Assembly: GCA_001898485.1 (NCBI GenBank)
Contig: MKTY01000019.1
Span: 372,001 to 436,000, forward strand
DNA from: Sphingobacteriales bacterium 46-32
Lineage (GTDB): Bacteria; Bacteroidota; Bacteroidia; Chitinophagales; Chitinophagaceae
Length of the DNA: 64,000 bases
Direction: 5' to 3'
The position numbers and the translations under genes were made by a program. The notes beneath the pieces were generated by a model that worked only from the letters and a program-made list of their open reading frames with translations, ran no database searches and was not told the DNA's origin. Below, piece after piece: positions 1 through 8,155 of the stretch (its first letter is position 1; every line of letters begins with the position of its first letter).

Positions 1-396
<396 letters not shown>

Positions 397-403
397 TTAA
401 CGG

Positions 404-595
404 TTAAATGAAGTTTACAATGCTGAAAACAGAACCAGAGGTACTATGGGGGTGGCTGTTGCGGTGAATAGTATCAACAACAACTTCCCGCAAAACAGGG
501 ACAACAACAGAAGAAGTAGTAGGAGTGTCCTTCCATAATGGTTTTAAGTACCCTATAAAGGTAGTAGACTTTTGTTTATTTTCAGGTAAACCCAT
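404..595 (-). CDS. small unknown protein (63 aa) between two methionine genes
   Basis: An open frame of 63 codons lies in the same direction between the metB-like gene (38 bp upstream) and metY (19 bp downstream). That spacing fits a real operon member. The product has no signal peptide, no membrane segment and no motif that I recognise; its middle is rich in Thr, Ser and Val and it ends with a hydrophobic SIVNFI. Methionine codons do not cluster, so a leader-peptide role is not supported. It could equally be a chance frame in a 250-bp spacer. Confidence 0.35.
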   Translation of the reverse strand: MGLPENKQKSTTFIGYLKPLWKDTPTTSSVVVPVLREVVVDTIHRNSHPHSTSGSVFSIVNFI

Positions 596-633
596 TTGTT
601 AATTTATTTTAAGCCCTAGCGGGCGTTTGTTTG

Positions 634-1827
634 TTATATACTTACCAGGCTGGCAGCAGCCTTTTTATTTTTTTGCTGAATGATTACCCGATCCAGTGCC
701 TGCTCCAGGTCGGCGATCAGGTCGGCAGCTTCTTCCAGCCCTACCGACAGGCGAATGAGACTGTCAGCTATTCCTGATGCCTGGCGGGTGGCAGCAGGAA
801 TGGATTTATGTGTCATGCTGGCCGGATGGCACAACAGGCTTTTTACACCACCCAGGCTTTCGGCCAGTTTGAAAAGCTCCGTATGTGTAATAACCTCATT
901 GGCCGCTTCTGTACGGTCATCACGCAGCTTAAAGGATACAATACCGCCGAAACCAGACGATTGCTGACGGGCAATTTCATGGTTGGGGTGTTGTTTCAGA
1001 CCGGGGTAATAGACCTGTGCCACGGCAGGGTGCTGCTGCAGAAACTCCGCAATAGCAGCCGCATTGGCACTATGCTGGCGTACCCGCAGGTGCAGTGTTT
1101 CGATGCCACGTATGACCAGCCAGCTGTCAAACGGTCCCAGTATGGCGCCGGAGGCATTCTGAATGTATTTGATACGCTGACCCAGCTCTTCGGTACGTGT
1201 AACTACCACTCCGGCAATCAGGTCGCTATGTCCGCCCAGGTATTTCGTAGCGGAGTGCACTACAATATCAGCTCCCAGCGAAATAGGTTGTTGTAAGGCG
1301 GGTGTAGCAAAAGTGTTATCCACGCAAAGCCAGCACCGGTTGTCGCGGGCTATAGCAGCAATAGCACGGATATCGGAAATGCGGAGTGTGGGATTGCTGG
1401 GTGTTTCGATCCAGATCAGTTTGGTTTGTGGGGTAAGGGCGCTTACTACTTCGTTGATATCGGTAGTGTCTACATAACGTACCGTGATCCCGAATTTTTC
1501 ATATATAGTAGAAAAAAGCCGGAACGCACCCCCATAAATATCGCGGCAGGCAAGTATCTCATCGCCCTGTTGCAGCAGTTTTACTACAGCATCAATAGCA
1601 GCAAGGCCGCTGCCAAAGGCGATGCCGGTATGCCCGGCTTCCAGTTGGGCAATCAATTGCTCAAGCGTAGACCGGGTAGGATTGGCTGTACGGGCATAGT
1701 CATATCCTTTGTTGATGCCGGGGGCTTCCTGCACAAACGTGCTGGTTTGATAAATAGGGACCGCGATAGCGCCGGTCAGCGGGTCCACAGGAATGCTGTG
1801 AAGCAGCTGTGTTGCAGTTGTACTCAT
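634..1827 (-). CDS. metB: cystathionine gamma-synthase / gamma-lyase family PLP enzyme
   Basis: A 397-residue protein of the Cys/Met-metabolism PLP family, the usual length for MetB/MetC-type enzymes. AVPIYQTST (22-30), YARTANPTR (44-52), FGSGLAAID (71-79) and VDNTFATP (169-176) are conserved blocks. HSATKYLGGH (191-200) carries the PLP-binding Lys195. These enzymes catalyse gamma-replacement or elimination on homoserine esters or cystathionine. The specificity (synthase, gamma-lyase or methionine gamma-lyase) cannot be told from sequence reading. It is first in an operon with the 63-aa gene and metY. A SAM-I riboswitch upstream supports a role in making methionine rather than degrading it. 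Confidence 0.85.
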   Translation of the reverse strand: MSTTATQLLHSIPVDPLTGAIAVPIYQTSTFVQEAPGINKGYDYARTANPTRSTLEQLIAQLEAGHTGIAFGSGLAAIDAVVKLLQQGDEILACRDIYGGAFRLFSTIYEKFGITVRYVDTTDINEVVSALTPQTKLIWIETPSNPTLRISDIRAIAAIARDNRCWLCVDNTFATPALQQPISLGADIVVHSATKYLGGHSDLIAGVVVTRTEELGQRIKYIQNASGAILGPFDSWLVIRGIETLHLRVRQHSANAAAIAEFLQQHPAVAQVYYPGLKQHPNHEIARQQSSGFGGIVSFKLRDDRTEAANEVITHTELFKLAESLGGVKSLLCHPASMTHKSIPAATRQASGIADSLIRLSVGLEEAADLIADLEQALDRVIIQQKNKKAAASLVSI

Positions 1828-1951
1828 TGTTTAGACAGTTTGGTGCTATTGCAGGCAATAGCGGTTAAAAATTGAATAGACAGTAGGAGTGCTGATCAAG
1901 AAGGGAGGAGAGCAGGATTACCGGAGAGCGTATTGTTTTTCTGAATGATAT

Positions 1952-1988
1952 AAAACAAAACAGCTCATCCGATAAATCAGATGAGCTG
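1952..1988 (-). terminator. riboswitch-controlled intrinsic terminator
   Basis: On the minus strand CAGCTCATC pairs perfectly with GATGAGCTG around a 10-nt loop, and a TTTTGTTTT run follows. It lies between the SAM-I aptamer and the metB-like gene. Positions 1971-1982 (the loop plus three bases of the 5' arm) can instead pair over 12 bp with 2024-2035, which includes the 3' strand of aptamer helix P1, with one G-U pair. This is the expected antiterminator: free SAM holds P1 together and lets the terminator form. Confidence 0.88.
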
Positions 1989-2028
1989 TTGAATATGTTT
2001 GATGTACAATATGCAGAGCGTGAATCTG

Positions 2029-2156
2029 ACTTATCTGCCCCATTGCTCAGTATACTGATACAAATGGGATGGAATTGGCACCTTTCCTGTGGCTGCGCCA
2101 GCAGGGAGGTTGTCAAGGCTTCAACGGGCCATAACCCTCAGCCTTTCTTGATAAGT
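2029..2156 (-). ncRNA. SAM-I (S-box) riboswitch aptamer
   Basis: Read on the minus strand, the element begins with ACTTATCAAGA and closes with GATAAGT, giving helix P1 (2150-2156 with 2029-2035). Between them are the S-box landmarks: GGCTGAGGG, ATGGCCCGTTGAAGCC, TGACAACC and AGGTGCCAATTCCA, in the order and spacing of the SAM-I family. It precedes a PLP enzyme and metY, both methionine genes, and is followed by a terminator, so it is expected to switch transcription off when SAM is plentiful. Secondary structure was read by eye. Confidence 0.95.
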
Positions 2157-2173
2157 TATCCAAAGAACTGCTG

Positions 2174-2206
2174 CAAAGGTAATGGGAATCGGGTGAAGTT
2201 CGCAAA
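2174..2206 (-). promoter_or_regulatory. Bacteroidota-type promoter of the SAM-riboswitch methionine operon
   Basis: On the minus strand a TTTG (2203-2206) is followed after 21 nt by TACCTTTG (2174-2181). This matches the Bacteroidota primary-sigma consensus of TTTG near -33 and TAnnTTTG near -7. Transcription would then start just before the riboswitch helix P1 at 2156, which fits well. Confidence 0.6.
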
Positions 2207-2244
2207 AAAAAAATACCAAACAGGTGTTTGTTACTACTGGCATA

Positions 2245-2272
2245 ACAAAAAAGAGGCTGCGTTTGCAGCCTC
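2245..2272 (-). terminator. intrinsic terminator of the gene at 2306-2974
   Basis: GAGGCTGC (2265-2272 read on the minus strand) pairs perfectly with GCAGCCTC across a 4-nt loop, followed by TTTTTTG. It lies about 35 bp after the stop codon of the minus-strand gene. Confidence 0.85.
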
Positions 2273-2305
2273 TCCAATGATCATTGGTGATACACTATGT
2301 TGAGA

Positions 2306-2974
2306 TTACTGTTGTACAGGTACTGCTGCAGTGGTCTCAATCACTTTGCTGCCGGTGTAGCGAACAGCTTTGATTTTTTCCACTTTGGCAACGGCTGTTT
2401 TTTTGGCCGTTTTTGTTTTAGCAGTCTTAGCAGGTTTTGCTGCTTCTTCAGCTGCTTTTTCTTCGGCTGCTACTGCATCGGGAGTAAAGGCTACTGCGGG
2501 ATCTTCGGCATTATAAGTACAGCCAATGCAAACGCTAAGCGTATTGGCGTCGCGGTCATAGATCAGTACACCTTCAGCCAGTTTTTTGGCATTTTCTTCT
2601 TCACCCAGTTTCTGTGCAGGAATTTTATAGACAGCGGGAGACTGACGCAGAATGGCTTTGAAACGACCTTCCGGCAAACCATCAACCCAGATTACACCTT
2701 TACTGGCTTCATCAAGTGTAACGGTAACCGTGCTGGCTGCACCATCTTTACCTGTCACCTCATACTTGCCAATAGCAGGAAATATCTTCTCCTGGGTCAG
2801 CGCCTCAGGCATGGGCTGCATTTTATAAGTTTCGGGAGTCCAGTTATTGTATTTGTCTTTTGTTTGGCTGGCATCTGTTTTAGGAGCCGGCGCGGGTGTA
2901 GGTTCTGTTTGTGCGTTAGCGGAGGCAGCTATCAGCAAAAACGCTGCGCTGGCTATCAATGTGGTCTTTTTCAT
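2306..2974 (-). CDS. exported Lys/Ala-rich protein of unknown function
   Basis: The 222-residue product starts with a clear Sec signal peptide (MKKTTLIASAAFLLIAASANA, cleavage near residue 21) and a Pro/Thr-rich segment. A middle region (about 40-150) reads as a small beta-rich globular domain with a CIGC cysteine pair. Residues 165-205 are a low-complexity stretch of Ala, Lys and Thr (KTAKTKTAKKTA), strongly basic. I recognise no family. It stands alone: its own terminator follows and uvrA diverges from it 230 bp away. The basic tail could bind an acidic surface polymer or DNA, but this is a guess. Confidence 0.75.
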   Translation of the reverse strand: MKKTTLIASAAFLLIAASANAQTEPTPAPAPKTDASQTKDKYNNWTPETYKMQPMPEALTQEKIFPAIGKYEVTGKDGAASTVTVTLDEASKGVIWVDGLPEGRFKAILRQSPAVYKIPAQKLGEEENAKKLAEGVLIYDRDANTLSVCIGCTYNAEDPAVAFTPDAVAAEEKAAEEAAKPAKTAKTKTAKKTAVAKVEKIKAVRYTGSKVIETTAAVPVQQ

Positions 2975-3139
2975 AAAGTTTGAGTTTAATAAGTTGATAC
3001 CTGGTGTTTTGCTCCTACCTATTTAAATATTGTGCCAAAAATGGGTTTTGGTGGAAAAAAGGCTAAAAAAAGCCTGTTTCCGGGCTTTCTGCTTCAGGTA
3101 CCAGGATTTTAAGGGGTGATTCTGGCCGGCGTCTAACTT

Positions 3140-3166
3140 TTTGCTAACCTGCTTGTTTTATCTTCG
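3140..3166 (+). promoter_or_regulatory. uvrA: possible uvrA promoter
   Basis: TTTG at 3140-3143 and TATCTTCG at 3159-3166 resemble the Bacteroidota TTTG / TAnnTTTG boxes, but the 15-nt spacer is short and the -7 box has one mismatch. It lies 40 bp before the uvrA start. No LexA-type palindrome was seen. Confidence 0.3.
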
Positions 3167-3205
3167 TTGCCCCGCATTTTTTATTCTAAAAGCAGAACCG
3201 GACAA

Positions 3206-6115
3206 ATGGCTGATCAGCAAACAGAAGCGATTGATGTATTTGGTGCCCGCGTACACAATCTGAAGGATATTGATATTTCCATACCTAAAAATCAACTGGT
3301 GGTCATCACCGGCATAAGCGGTAGCGGTAAGTCGAGCCTGGCTTTTGATACCATCTATGCCGAGGGGCAGCGCCGTTATATGGAAACATTTGGCGCCTAT
3401 GCCCGGCAGTTTATCGGCGATATGGAACGCCCCGATGTAGATAAGATAACCGGACTTTCTCCCGTTATATCTATTGAACAGAAGACGACCAATAAGAATC
3501 CACGCTCTACGGTGGGTACTATTACCGAAGTATATGATTTCTTCCGTCTCCTGTATGCGCGTATTGGCGAAGCTTATTCTTACAATACAGGTAAGAAGAT
3601 GGTGAAATGGAGCGAAGATGAAATAGTGGCTAATATATACCAGCGTTTCGAAGGCCAGCGAATCAGCCTCCTGGCTCCACTCATACGCGGCCGCAAAGGT
3701 CATTACCGGGAGTTGTTTGAGGATGTACGTAAAAAAGGATTTCTGAAAGTACGGGTAGATGGGGAGGTGCTGGATATAACAGCCAAAATGCAGGTTGACC
3801 GCTACAAGATTCATGATATTGAGCTGGTAGTAGATCGCCTGCAGGTGACAGATGAAATGCGTGCCCGCCTTAGCCAGAGTGTACAGCAGACGCTTCGGCT
3901 GGGAAAAGACCTGATGTTTGTGCTGGTAGAACCACACACAGCAGGAGCAGAAAAAAAGACCACAAAATCTGCTGCAGGCAAAAAAACGGCCGCACAGAGC
4001 GATCTGTTTCGCTCCGGCAAACCACTGCTGGTACAGTATTCCAAATTGCTGATGTGTGAAGATACCGGCATCAGTTATGAAGAGCCTTCGCCCAATGCAT
4101 TCTCCTTCAACTCTCCTTATGGCGCCTGCCCGGTATGCCGCGGGCTGGGTACTACCTTTCATGTAAATATGGAAGCCGTATTGCCCGATGCCGAACTCAG
4201 CATCAGCGAAGGCGGCATTGCCCCGCTGGGCGAAGAGCGGGAAGCCTATGTATTCCGGCAGGCACAGGAACTGGCGCGCAAGCATAAGATTTCGCTTACC
4301 AAACCAATTAAGGATATCCCTGAAAAATCACTCAATATTCTTCTATATGGCAATGAAGAAGGAATAGAGACAGAGATCGATTTTGAAAACATGAAGTTTG
4401 ATCCGCAGGCCCCTTATGAAGGTATTGTGAACATGCTGAAGCGTTGGTTCAATAACGGCTACAGCGAAGGCCTGCGCGACTGGGCCGAGGGCTATATGCA
4501 GCTAATGCCATGCGAAAGCTGCGGAGGCATGCGGCTGAAAAAAGAAAGTCTCTGGTTTAAAATAGATGACCGGAATATTGCTGAACTCAGCAACATGAAT
4601 CTCGATAACCTGGCCGCCTGGCTCGATGGGCTGGAACTGCGGATTGACAATAAACGCAAAACCATATCACGCGATATCCTGAAAGAGATCAGAGAGCGTC
4701 TGCAGTTTTTGTTAGATGTAGGACTGACCTATCTCACGCTTAACCGTTCTTCAAAAAGCCTGAGTGGCGGAGAGTCGCAGCGTATCAGGCTCGCTACACA
4801 GATCGGTTCGCAATTGCAGGGCATCACCTACATTCTCGATGAGCCTTCTATTGGTCTTCATCAGCGCGATAATCACCGGCTCATTGAAGCATTGAAGCAT
4901 CTGCGCGATATCGGCAACAGTGTACTGGTAGTAGAACACGACAAAGACATTATGATGGCTGCCGATCACCTGATCGATATCGGCCCGAAAGCTGGTTATC
5001 ATGGCGGTCGCGTAGTGGCACAGGGTGCTCCCAAAGACCTGCTGCGGCTCGATACACTTACCTCCGGTTATCTCAACGGACATCACCGTATCGAAGTGCC
5101 GGCCGAACGCAGGAAGGGTAATGGAAAATTCCTGGAGCTGAAAGGAGCAAAAGGAAATAACCTGCGCAATGTTGACGTGAAATTTCCGCTCGGAAAATTT
5201 ATTGTGGTGTCGGGTGTAAGCGGTAGTGGTAAGTCTACACTGATCAATGAAACATTATACCCGATCTTATCTACGCATGCCTATGGCTCACGGGTGAGTC
5301 CGCTGGAGTATAAAAACATTAAAGGCCTCGACAATATAGATAAGGTGATAGAAATAGATCAGTCACCCATTGGCCGTACTCCACGCAGCAACCCTGCTAC
5401 CTACTGCGGTTTTTTCACCGAAATAAGAACCTTGTTTGCTTCGGTACCCGAGGCCAAGATAAGAGGATATAATGCGGGACGCTTTTCTTTCAACGTAAAA
5501 AGCGGTCGTTGCGAAGTATGTGAGGGTGGTGGTATGCGGGTTATTGAAATGAACTTCCTGCCCGATGTATATGTGCATTGTGAAAAATGCAATGGCAAAC
5601 GTTATAACCGCGAGACACTGGAGATTCGTTACAAAGGCAAGTCAATTGCCGATGTACTGGCTATGACCGTGGAAGAAGCCGTAGAGTTTTTCCAGACCGT
5701 GCCTTATATCTATCGTAAAATTAAAGTGCTGGAAGAAGTGGGGCTTGGATATATCACCCTGGGACAATCTGCTGTAACGTTGAGCGGGGGCGAAGCGCAA
5801 CGTGTAAAGCTATCTACCGAATTAGGTAAAAGAGATACCGGTAAAACATTTTATATACTGGATGAACCCACTACCGGCTTACATTTTGAAGATATCCGTC
5901 ATCTGCTCGATGTATTGAATAAACTCGTTGACCGGGGCAACACGGTACTGGTCATTGAGCATAACATGGATGTGATCAAAGTTGCCGATCATGTGATTGA
6001 CCTGGGACCTGAGGGAGGCGATGGCGGCGGCCGCATACTTTTTGAAGGCACGCCCGAAGAGTTAGCTAAAAACAAAGAGAGTCATACGGCGCAGTTTCTG
6101 AAGGCGGAGTTGTAG
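3206..6115 (+). CDS. uvrA: UvrABC excinuclease subunit A
   Basis: A 969-residue DNA damage recognition ATPase of nucleotide excision repair. It has the doubled ABC layout: Walker A GISGSGKS at 36-43 and GVSGSGKST near 670; signatures LSGGESQRIRLATQIG and LSGGEAQRVKLSTELG; and Walker B/D-loop segments ILDEPSIGLHQRD and ILDEPTTGLHFED. The zinc modules CPVC...CESC and CEVC...CEKC are all present. The ATG at 3206 is chosen over a TTG 13 codons upstream because the conserved N-terminus starts there. A Lys-rich insertion (about residues 247-262, KKTTKSAAGKKTAA) lengthens the protein beyond the usual ~940. It is monocistronic. Confidence 0.97.
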   Translation: MADQQTEAIDVFGARVHNLKDIDISIPKNQLVVITGISGSGKSSLAFDTIYAEGQRRYMETFGAYARQFIGDMERPDVDKITGLSPVISIEQKTTNKNPRSTVGTITEVYDFFRLLYARIGEAYSYNTGKKMVKWSEDEIVANIYQRFEGQRISLLAPLIRGRKGHYRELFEDVRKKGFLKVRVDGEVLDITAKMQVDRYKIHDIELVVDRLQVTDEMRARLSQSVQQTLRLGKDLMFVLVEPHTAGAEKKTTKSAAGKKTAAQSDLFRSGKPLLVQYSKLLMCEDTGISYEEPSPNAFSFNSPYGACPVCRGLGTTFHVNMEAVLPDAELSISEGGIAPLGEEREAYVFRQAQELARKHKISLTKPIKDIPEKSLNILLYGNEEGIETEIDFENMKFDPQAPYEGIVNMLKRWFNNGYSEGLRDWAEGYMQLMPCESCGGMRLKKESLWFKIDDRNIAELSNMNLDNLAAWLDGLELRIDNKRKTISRDILKEIRERLQFLLDVGLTYLTLNRSSKSLSGGESQRIRLATQIGSQLQGITYILDEPSIGLHQRDNHRLIEALKHLRDIGNSVLVVEHDKDIMMAADHLIDIGPKAGYHGGRVVAQGAPKDLLRLDTLTSGYLNGHHRIEVPAERRKGNGKFLELKGAKGNNLRNVDVKFPLGKFIVVSGVSGSGKSTLINETLYPILSTHAYGSRVSPLEYKNIKGLDNIDKVIEIDQSPIGRTPRSNPATYCGFFTEIRTLFASVPEAKIRGYNAGRFSFNVKSGRCEVCEGGGMRVIEMNFLPDVYVHCEKCNGKRYNRETLEIRYKGKSIADVLAMTVEEAVEFFQTVPYIYRKIKVLEEVGLGYITLGQSAVTLSGGEAQRVKLSTELGKRDTGKTFYILDEPTTGLHFEDIRHLLDVLNKLVDRGNTVLVIEHNMDVIKVADHVIDLGPEGGDGGGRILFEGTPEELAKNKESHTAQFLKAEL

Positions 6116-6212
6116 AAAAAGTTTAAAGAGTATAATGGGTATAAAAAGTTTAAAGGGAAATAACAACTTGTCACTTTAAATCCTTTAAACTCTTTATACT
6201 CTTTAAACCTGT
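6116..6212. repeat. intergenic inverted repeat, family A (TTTAAAGAGTATA words)
   Basis: It begins directly after the uvrA stop codon. The arms GTTTAAAGAGTATA (6121-6134) and its perfect complement (6195-6208) are 14 bp long; inside them more copies of the words TTTAAAG and GTATAAA continue the pairing imperfectly. It lies between convergent genes. Related copies are at 18585-18676 and 63431-63525. Confidence 0.85.
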
Positions 6213-6247
6213 AAAAAAACAAGCCCAGCCATTTCTGGCCAGGCTTT
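6212..6247 (-). terminator. terminator-like hairpin between uvrA and the gene at 6348
   Basis: On the minus strand AAGCC...TGGC pairs with GCCA...GGCTT around an AAAT loop with a 2-nt internal mismatch, followed by TTGTTTTTTT. It could end transcripts of the minus-strand gene at 6348-6938; read on the plus strand it has only a weak T tract. Confidence 0.5.
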
Positions 6248-6280
6248 CTTACATGAGCAAAAACCAACATCAGAAATGTA

Positions 6281-6347
6281 AGGAGGTTGAGGTAAAAGGT
6301 AAATGGTGTAAGATTTGACCTTTTGCTTTCTACCTTTTACCTTTCTC
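6281..6347. repeat. intergenic inverted repeat, family D (AGGTAAAAGGTA words)
   Basis: AGGTAAAAGGTA at 6290-6301 has a perfect complement at 6331-6342. It abuts the stop codon (6348-6350) of the minus-strand membrane-protein gene. Similar words (GGTAGAAGGTAAAGGGTA) recur at 33386-33402. Confidence 0.65.
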
Positions 6348-6938
6348 CTACACTATTGGATTGGCCGAAGCATTGCCGGTAGTTGCTGCAGGCGTAGATG
6401 GAGGTGGTGGCGTATTCAGTTTATTCAGTAATCCCGAAACCCAGGCGAGGCCGATGGCACCTGCTGCCAGTGTAGACCAGAGGCCTATGCCAGCCGATGC
6501 CGAGTAGCTGATGCCATATTGCTGCTGATAAAGCATGGCGGCCTCTTTGCCTACTGAACTCAGGCGGAAGTAATAAATCAGCGCACCGGCTGCAATAGCC
6601 AGGAATGCAGCCAGTACAATATTTTTACTGTTACGGTCATAATCTTTCGTTTTATCTCCGGTCATGATGGTGGCGAGTACAACAACAATGACGCCTACCA
6701 GCGATAACCATCCCCAGCTGTTGAATCCGTTTTGCGTGGTGGCGGGCATGGCATTCATCATTTGCATTTGCCCCATCTGTCCCATTTGTCCCATCTGCCC
6801 CATTCCACCACCTCCCATCTGGTTCATAGCCTGGCCACCTACTTTTTCAATGGTCCAGGTAAGAAAGAGGCCAATGAGGGCAATGCCTGCCTCGGCCAGG
6901 GCGAATAATTTTACTTTGTGAAGGTTAAAGTTTTGCAT
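6348..6938 (-). CDS. four-helix membrane protein of unknown function, paralog 1 of 3
   Basis: The 196-residue product has predicted membrane segments near 11-31, 76-92, 107-125 and 148-168. Residues about 39-60 form a Met/Gly/Gln loop with four tandem GQM units, presumably outside the membrane. A conserved DKTKDYDRN stretch follows the second helix, and the C-terminus is Pro/Thr-rich. The KTKDYD block, the N-terminal LHKVKLFALAEAG and the helix spacing are shared with the next two genes upstream. No known family or function is recognised. A conserved leader element lies upstream at 6961-7004. Confidence 0.8.
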   Translation of the reverse strand: MQNFNLHKVKLFALAEAGIALIGLFLTWTIEKVGGQAMNQMGGGGMGQMGQMGQMGQMQMMNAMPATTQNGFNSWGWLSLVGVIVVVLATIMTGDKTKDYDRNSKNIVLAAFLAIAAGALIYYFRLSSVGKEAAMLYQQQYGISYSASAGIGLWSTLAAGAIGLAWVSGLLNKLNTPPPPSTPAATTGNASANPIV

Positions 6939-6960
6939 CTGTTGGTTTATTAAGTGTGGT

Positions 6961-7004
6961 GCCTACTCGTAAGGCTTTTCGGCAAAAGGCCCCGGCATGG
7001 CCGG
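6961..7004 (-). ncRNA. putative structured leader element, copy B
   Basis: Read on the minus strand: a stem CCGGC-CAT-GCCGG, then GGCCTTT, then TGCCGAAAA, then GCCTTACGAGTAGGC, which can fold on itself (GCCT/AGGC). It starts 66 bp and ends about 22 bp before the start codon at 6938. The same arrangement with a different first stem occurs at 8156-8204. No named riboswitch family was recognised. Confidence 0.4.
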
Positions 7005-7019
7005 ATATGCGGGTAAGGG

Positions 7020-7481
7020 TTAGTTGGATGATTGGTTGCCCGAGGTGGGTGGTGGTTGCAGTTTAATGACGCCGGTAACCCATAGCAGACCGAGTATGCC
7101 GGCAATAATACAGAACCATACACCGATGCCCGATTTTATACCCATGCCCATGCGGCCTCCGCCTGAGAGCTGCATGAAAGAAATGAGTGCACCCAGTGCA
7201 ATGGCGCCAAAGGCTCCGATAGCCAGGTAGCGCATATTCTGGTCATAATCCTTTGTTTTGTCGCCGGCCAGTGAGGATACCAGTACGGCGATAAGGCCAA
7301 AAAGACTCAGGATACCCCAGCCCTGAAAGCCATTGCCCAGCGTGTTTGATCCGAAGCCCCCGAGACTCTGCGTAGCCCAGGGCAGTATCATGCCTACCAG
7401 GGCCAATGCGCCGAGGATCAGCGAGTACAATTTTTGTTTGTGCAGATTAATGCCTGTGGAAGATGTTGGTTGTTGTTCCAT
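7020..7481 (-). CDS. four-helix membrane protein of unknown function, paralog 2 of 3
   Basis: A 153-residue product from the ATG at 7481 (MEQQPTSS); an upstream ATG/TTG extension of 18 codons is possible but looks non-coding. LHKQKLYSLILGALALVG opens the first membrane segment, three more follow, and GDKTKDYDQN sits after the second, as in paralog 1. The C-terminus is a short Pro/Ser tail. It lacks the Met/Gln repeat of paralog 1 and lacks the conserved leader element. Function unknown; tandem duplication is the most likely origin. Confidence 0.78.
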   Translation of the reverse strand: MEQQPTSSTGINLHKQKLYSLILGALALVGMILPWATQSLGGFGSNTLGNGFQGWGILSLFGLIAVLVSSLAGDKTKDYDQNMRYLAIGAFGAIALGALISFMQLSGGGRMGMGIKSGIGVWFCIIAGILGLLWVTGVIKLQPPPTSGNQSSN

Positions 7482-7584
7482 GATCAGGAGTTTGATGAAT
7501 GAAAGAACAGGTTTGCTCAGATGTTGAAGGCACAATATTATCTTCCTGATCAGGCTTGCTCAATACATAATTTGATGTATGGCC

Positions 7585-7655
7585 GGTCTGAGAGAGCCAG
7601 ACCGGGATGGAAAAGTCGGGTTTAGTTGCGGTCTGACAGAGTCAGACCGGGATGG
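7585..7655. repeat. twin short palindromes (GGTCTGA...TCAGACC)
   Basis: Two 26-bp copies, 7585-7610 and 7630-7655, agree at 24 positions. Each is a hairpin GGTCTGA / TCAGACC (the first with one mismatch) followed by GGGATGG. They lie between the terminator of paralog 3 and the start of paralog 2. Confidence 0.8.
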
Positions 7656-7676
7656 AATGGGAGTGGGACCGGGGTA

Positions 7677-7703
7677 TAAAAAAGCCTCCGGTTTGGAGGC
7701 TTT
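7677..7703 (-). terminator. intrinsic terminator of the gene at 7708-8133
   Basis: AAAGCCTCC pairs with GGAGGCTTT around a short loop, with TTTTTT following on the minus strand. It begins about 5 bp after the stop codon. Confidence 0.85.
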
Positions 7704-7707
7704 ACAA

Positions 7708-8133
7708 TTAATTACTGGTGGGGCCGGGTGGAGATGGCGGTTTAGTGCCTTCCAATTGTTCCGGTTTAATAACATATACAAGAACAGCTCCCGCAACGCC
7801 TGCAATAATTGCCAGCCAGATACCATATGAGGCAAAACTGGTTTGTCTTAAAAATTGAATTAAGGCAAAGAGCCCGGCGCCGGCAAAACAGGCGGCAGCT
7901 ATCAATTTAAATTGATCAGAATAGGGTTTGGTTTTTTCTTTATCCAGAAAAGTAACCACCCCGGCTCCGATGAAGCCAAGAAATGTTACAATTCCAAGAT
8001 CCCTCATCCCATTTACACTTTGTCCCATTCCAAAGAATGAAATTTTCCACCAGGGTAGAAACATCGCAATGATGCCTACACCTGCTGCAATTAGAGCAAA
8101 TAATTTTTGCTTGTGAAAATTCATTTGTTCCAT
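7708..8133 (-). CDS. four-helix membrane protein of unknown function, paralog 3 of 3
   Basis: A 141-residue product. FHKQKLFALIAAGVGIIAMFLPWW forms the first membrane segment and matches the N-termini of the two genes downstream. DKEKTKPYSDQ replaces the KTKDYD block. Further segments are near 48-64, 76-94 and 103-121, and the tail is Pro-rich (PPSPPGPTSN). It has its own leader element (8156-8204) and its own terminator, so it is probably a separate transcription unit. Function unknown. Confidence 0.78.
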   Translation of the reverse strand: MEQMNFHKQKLFALIAAGVGIIAMFLPWWKISFFGMGQSVNGMRDLGIVTFLGFIGAGVVTFLDKEKTKPYSDQFKLIAAACFAGAGLFALIQFLRQTSFASYGIWLAIIAGVAGAVLVYVIKPEQLEGTKPPSPPGPTSN

Positions 8134-8155
8134 AAAAAATGTTGGTTTTGGTAAA

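Noticed and set aside
1989-2303. A 104-codon plus-strand frame with several cysteines
   Set aside because: It runs through the SAM-I riboswitch and its terminator, which explain the sequence.
3158-4285. A 375-codon frame opposite uvrA
   Set aside because: Antisense shadow of a certain gene, rich in residues typical of such shadows.
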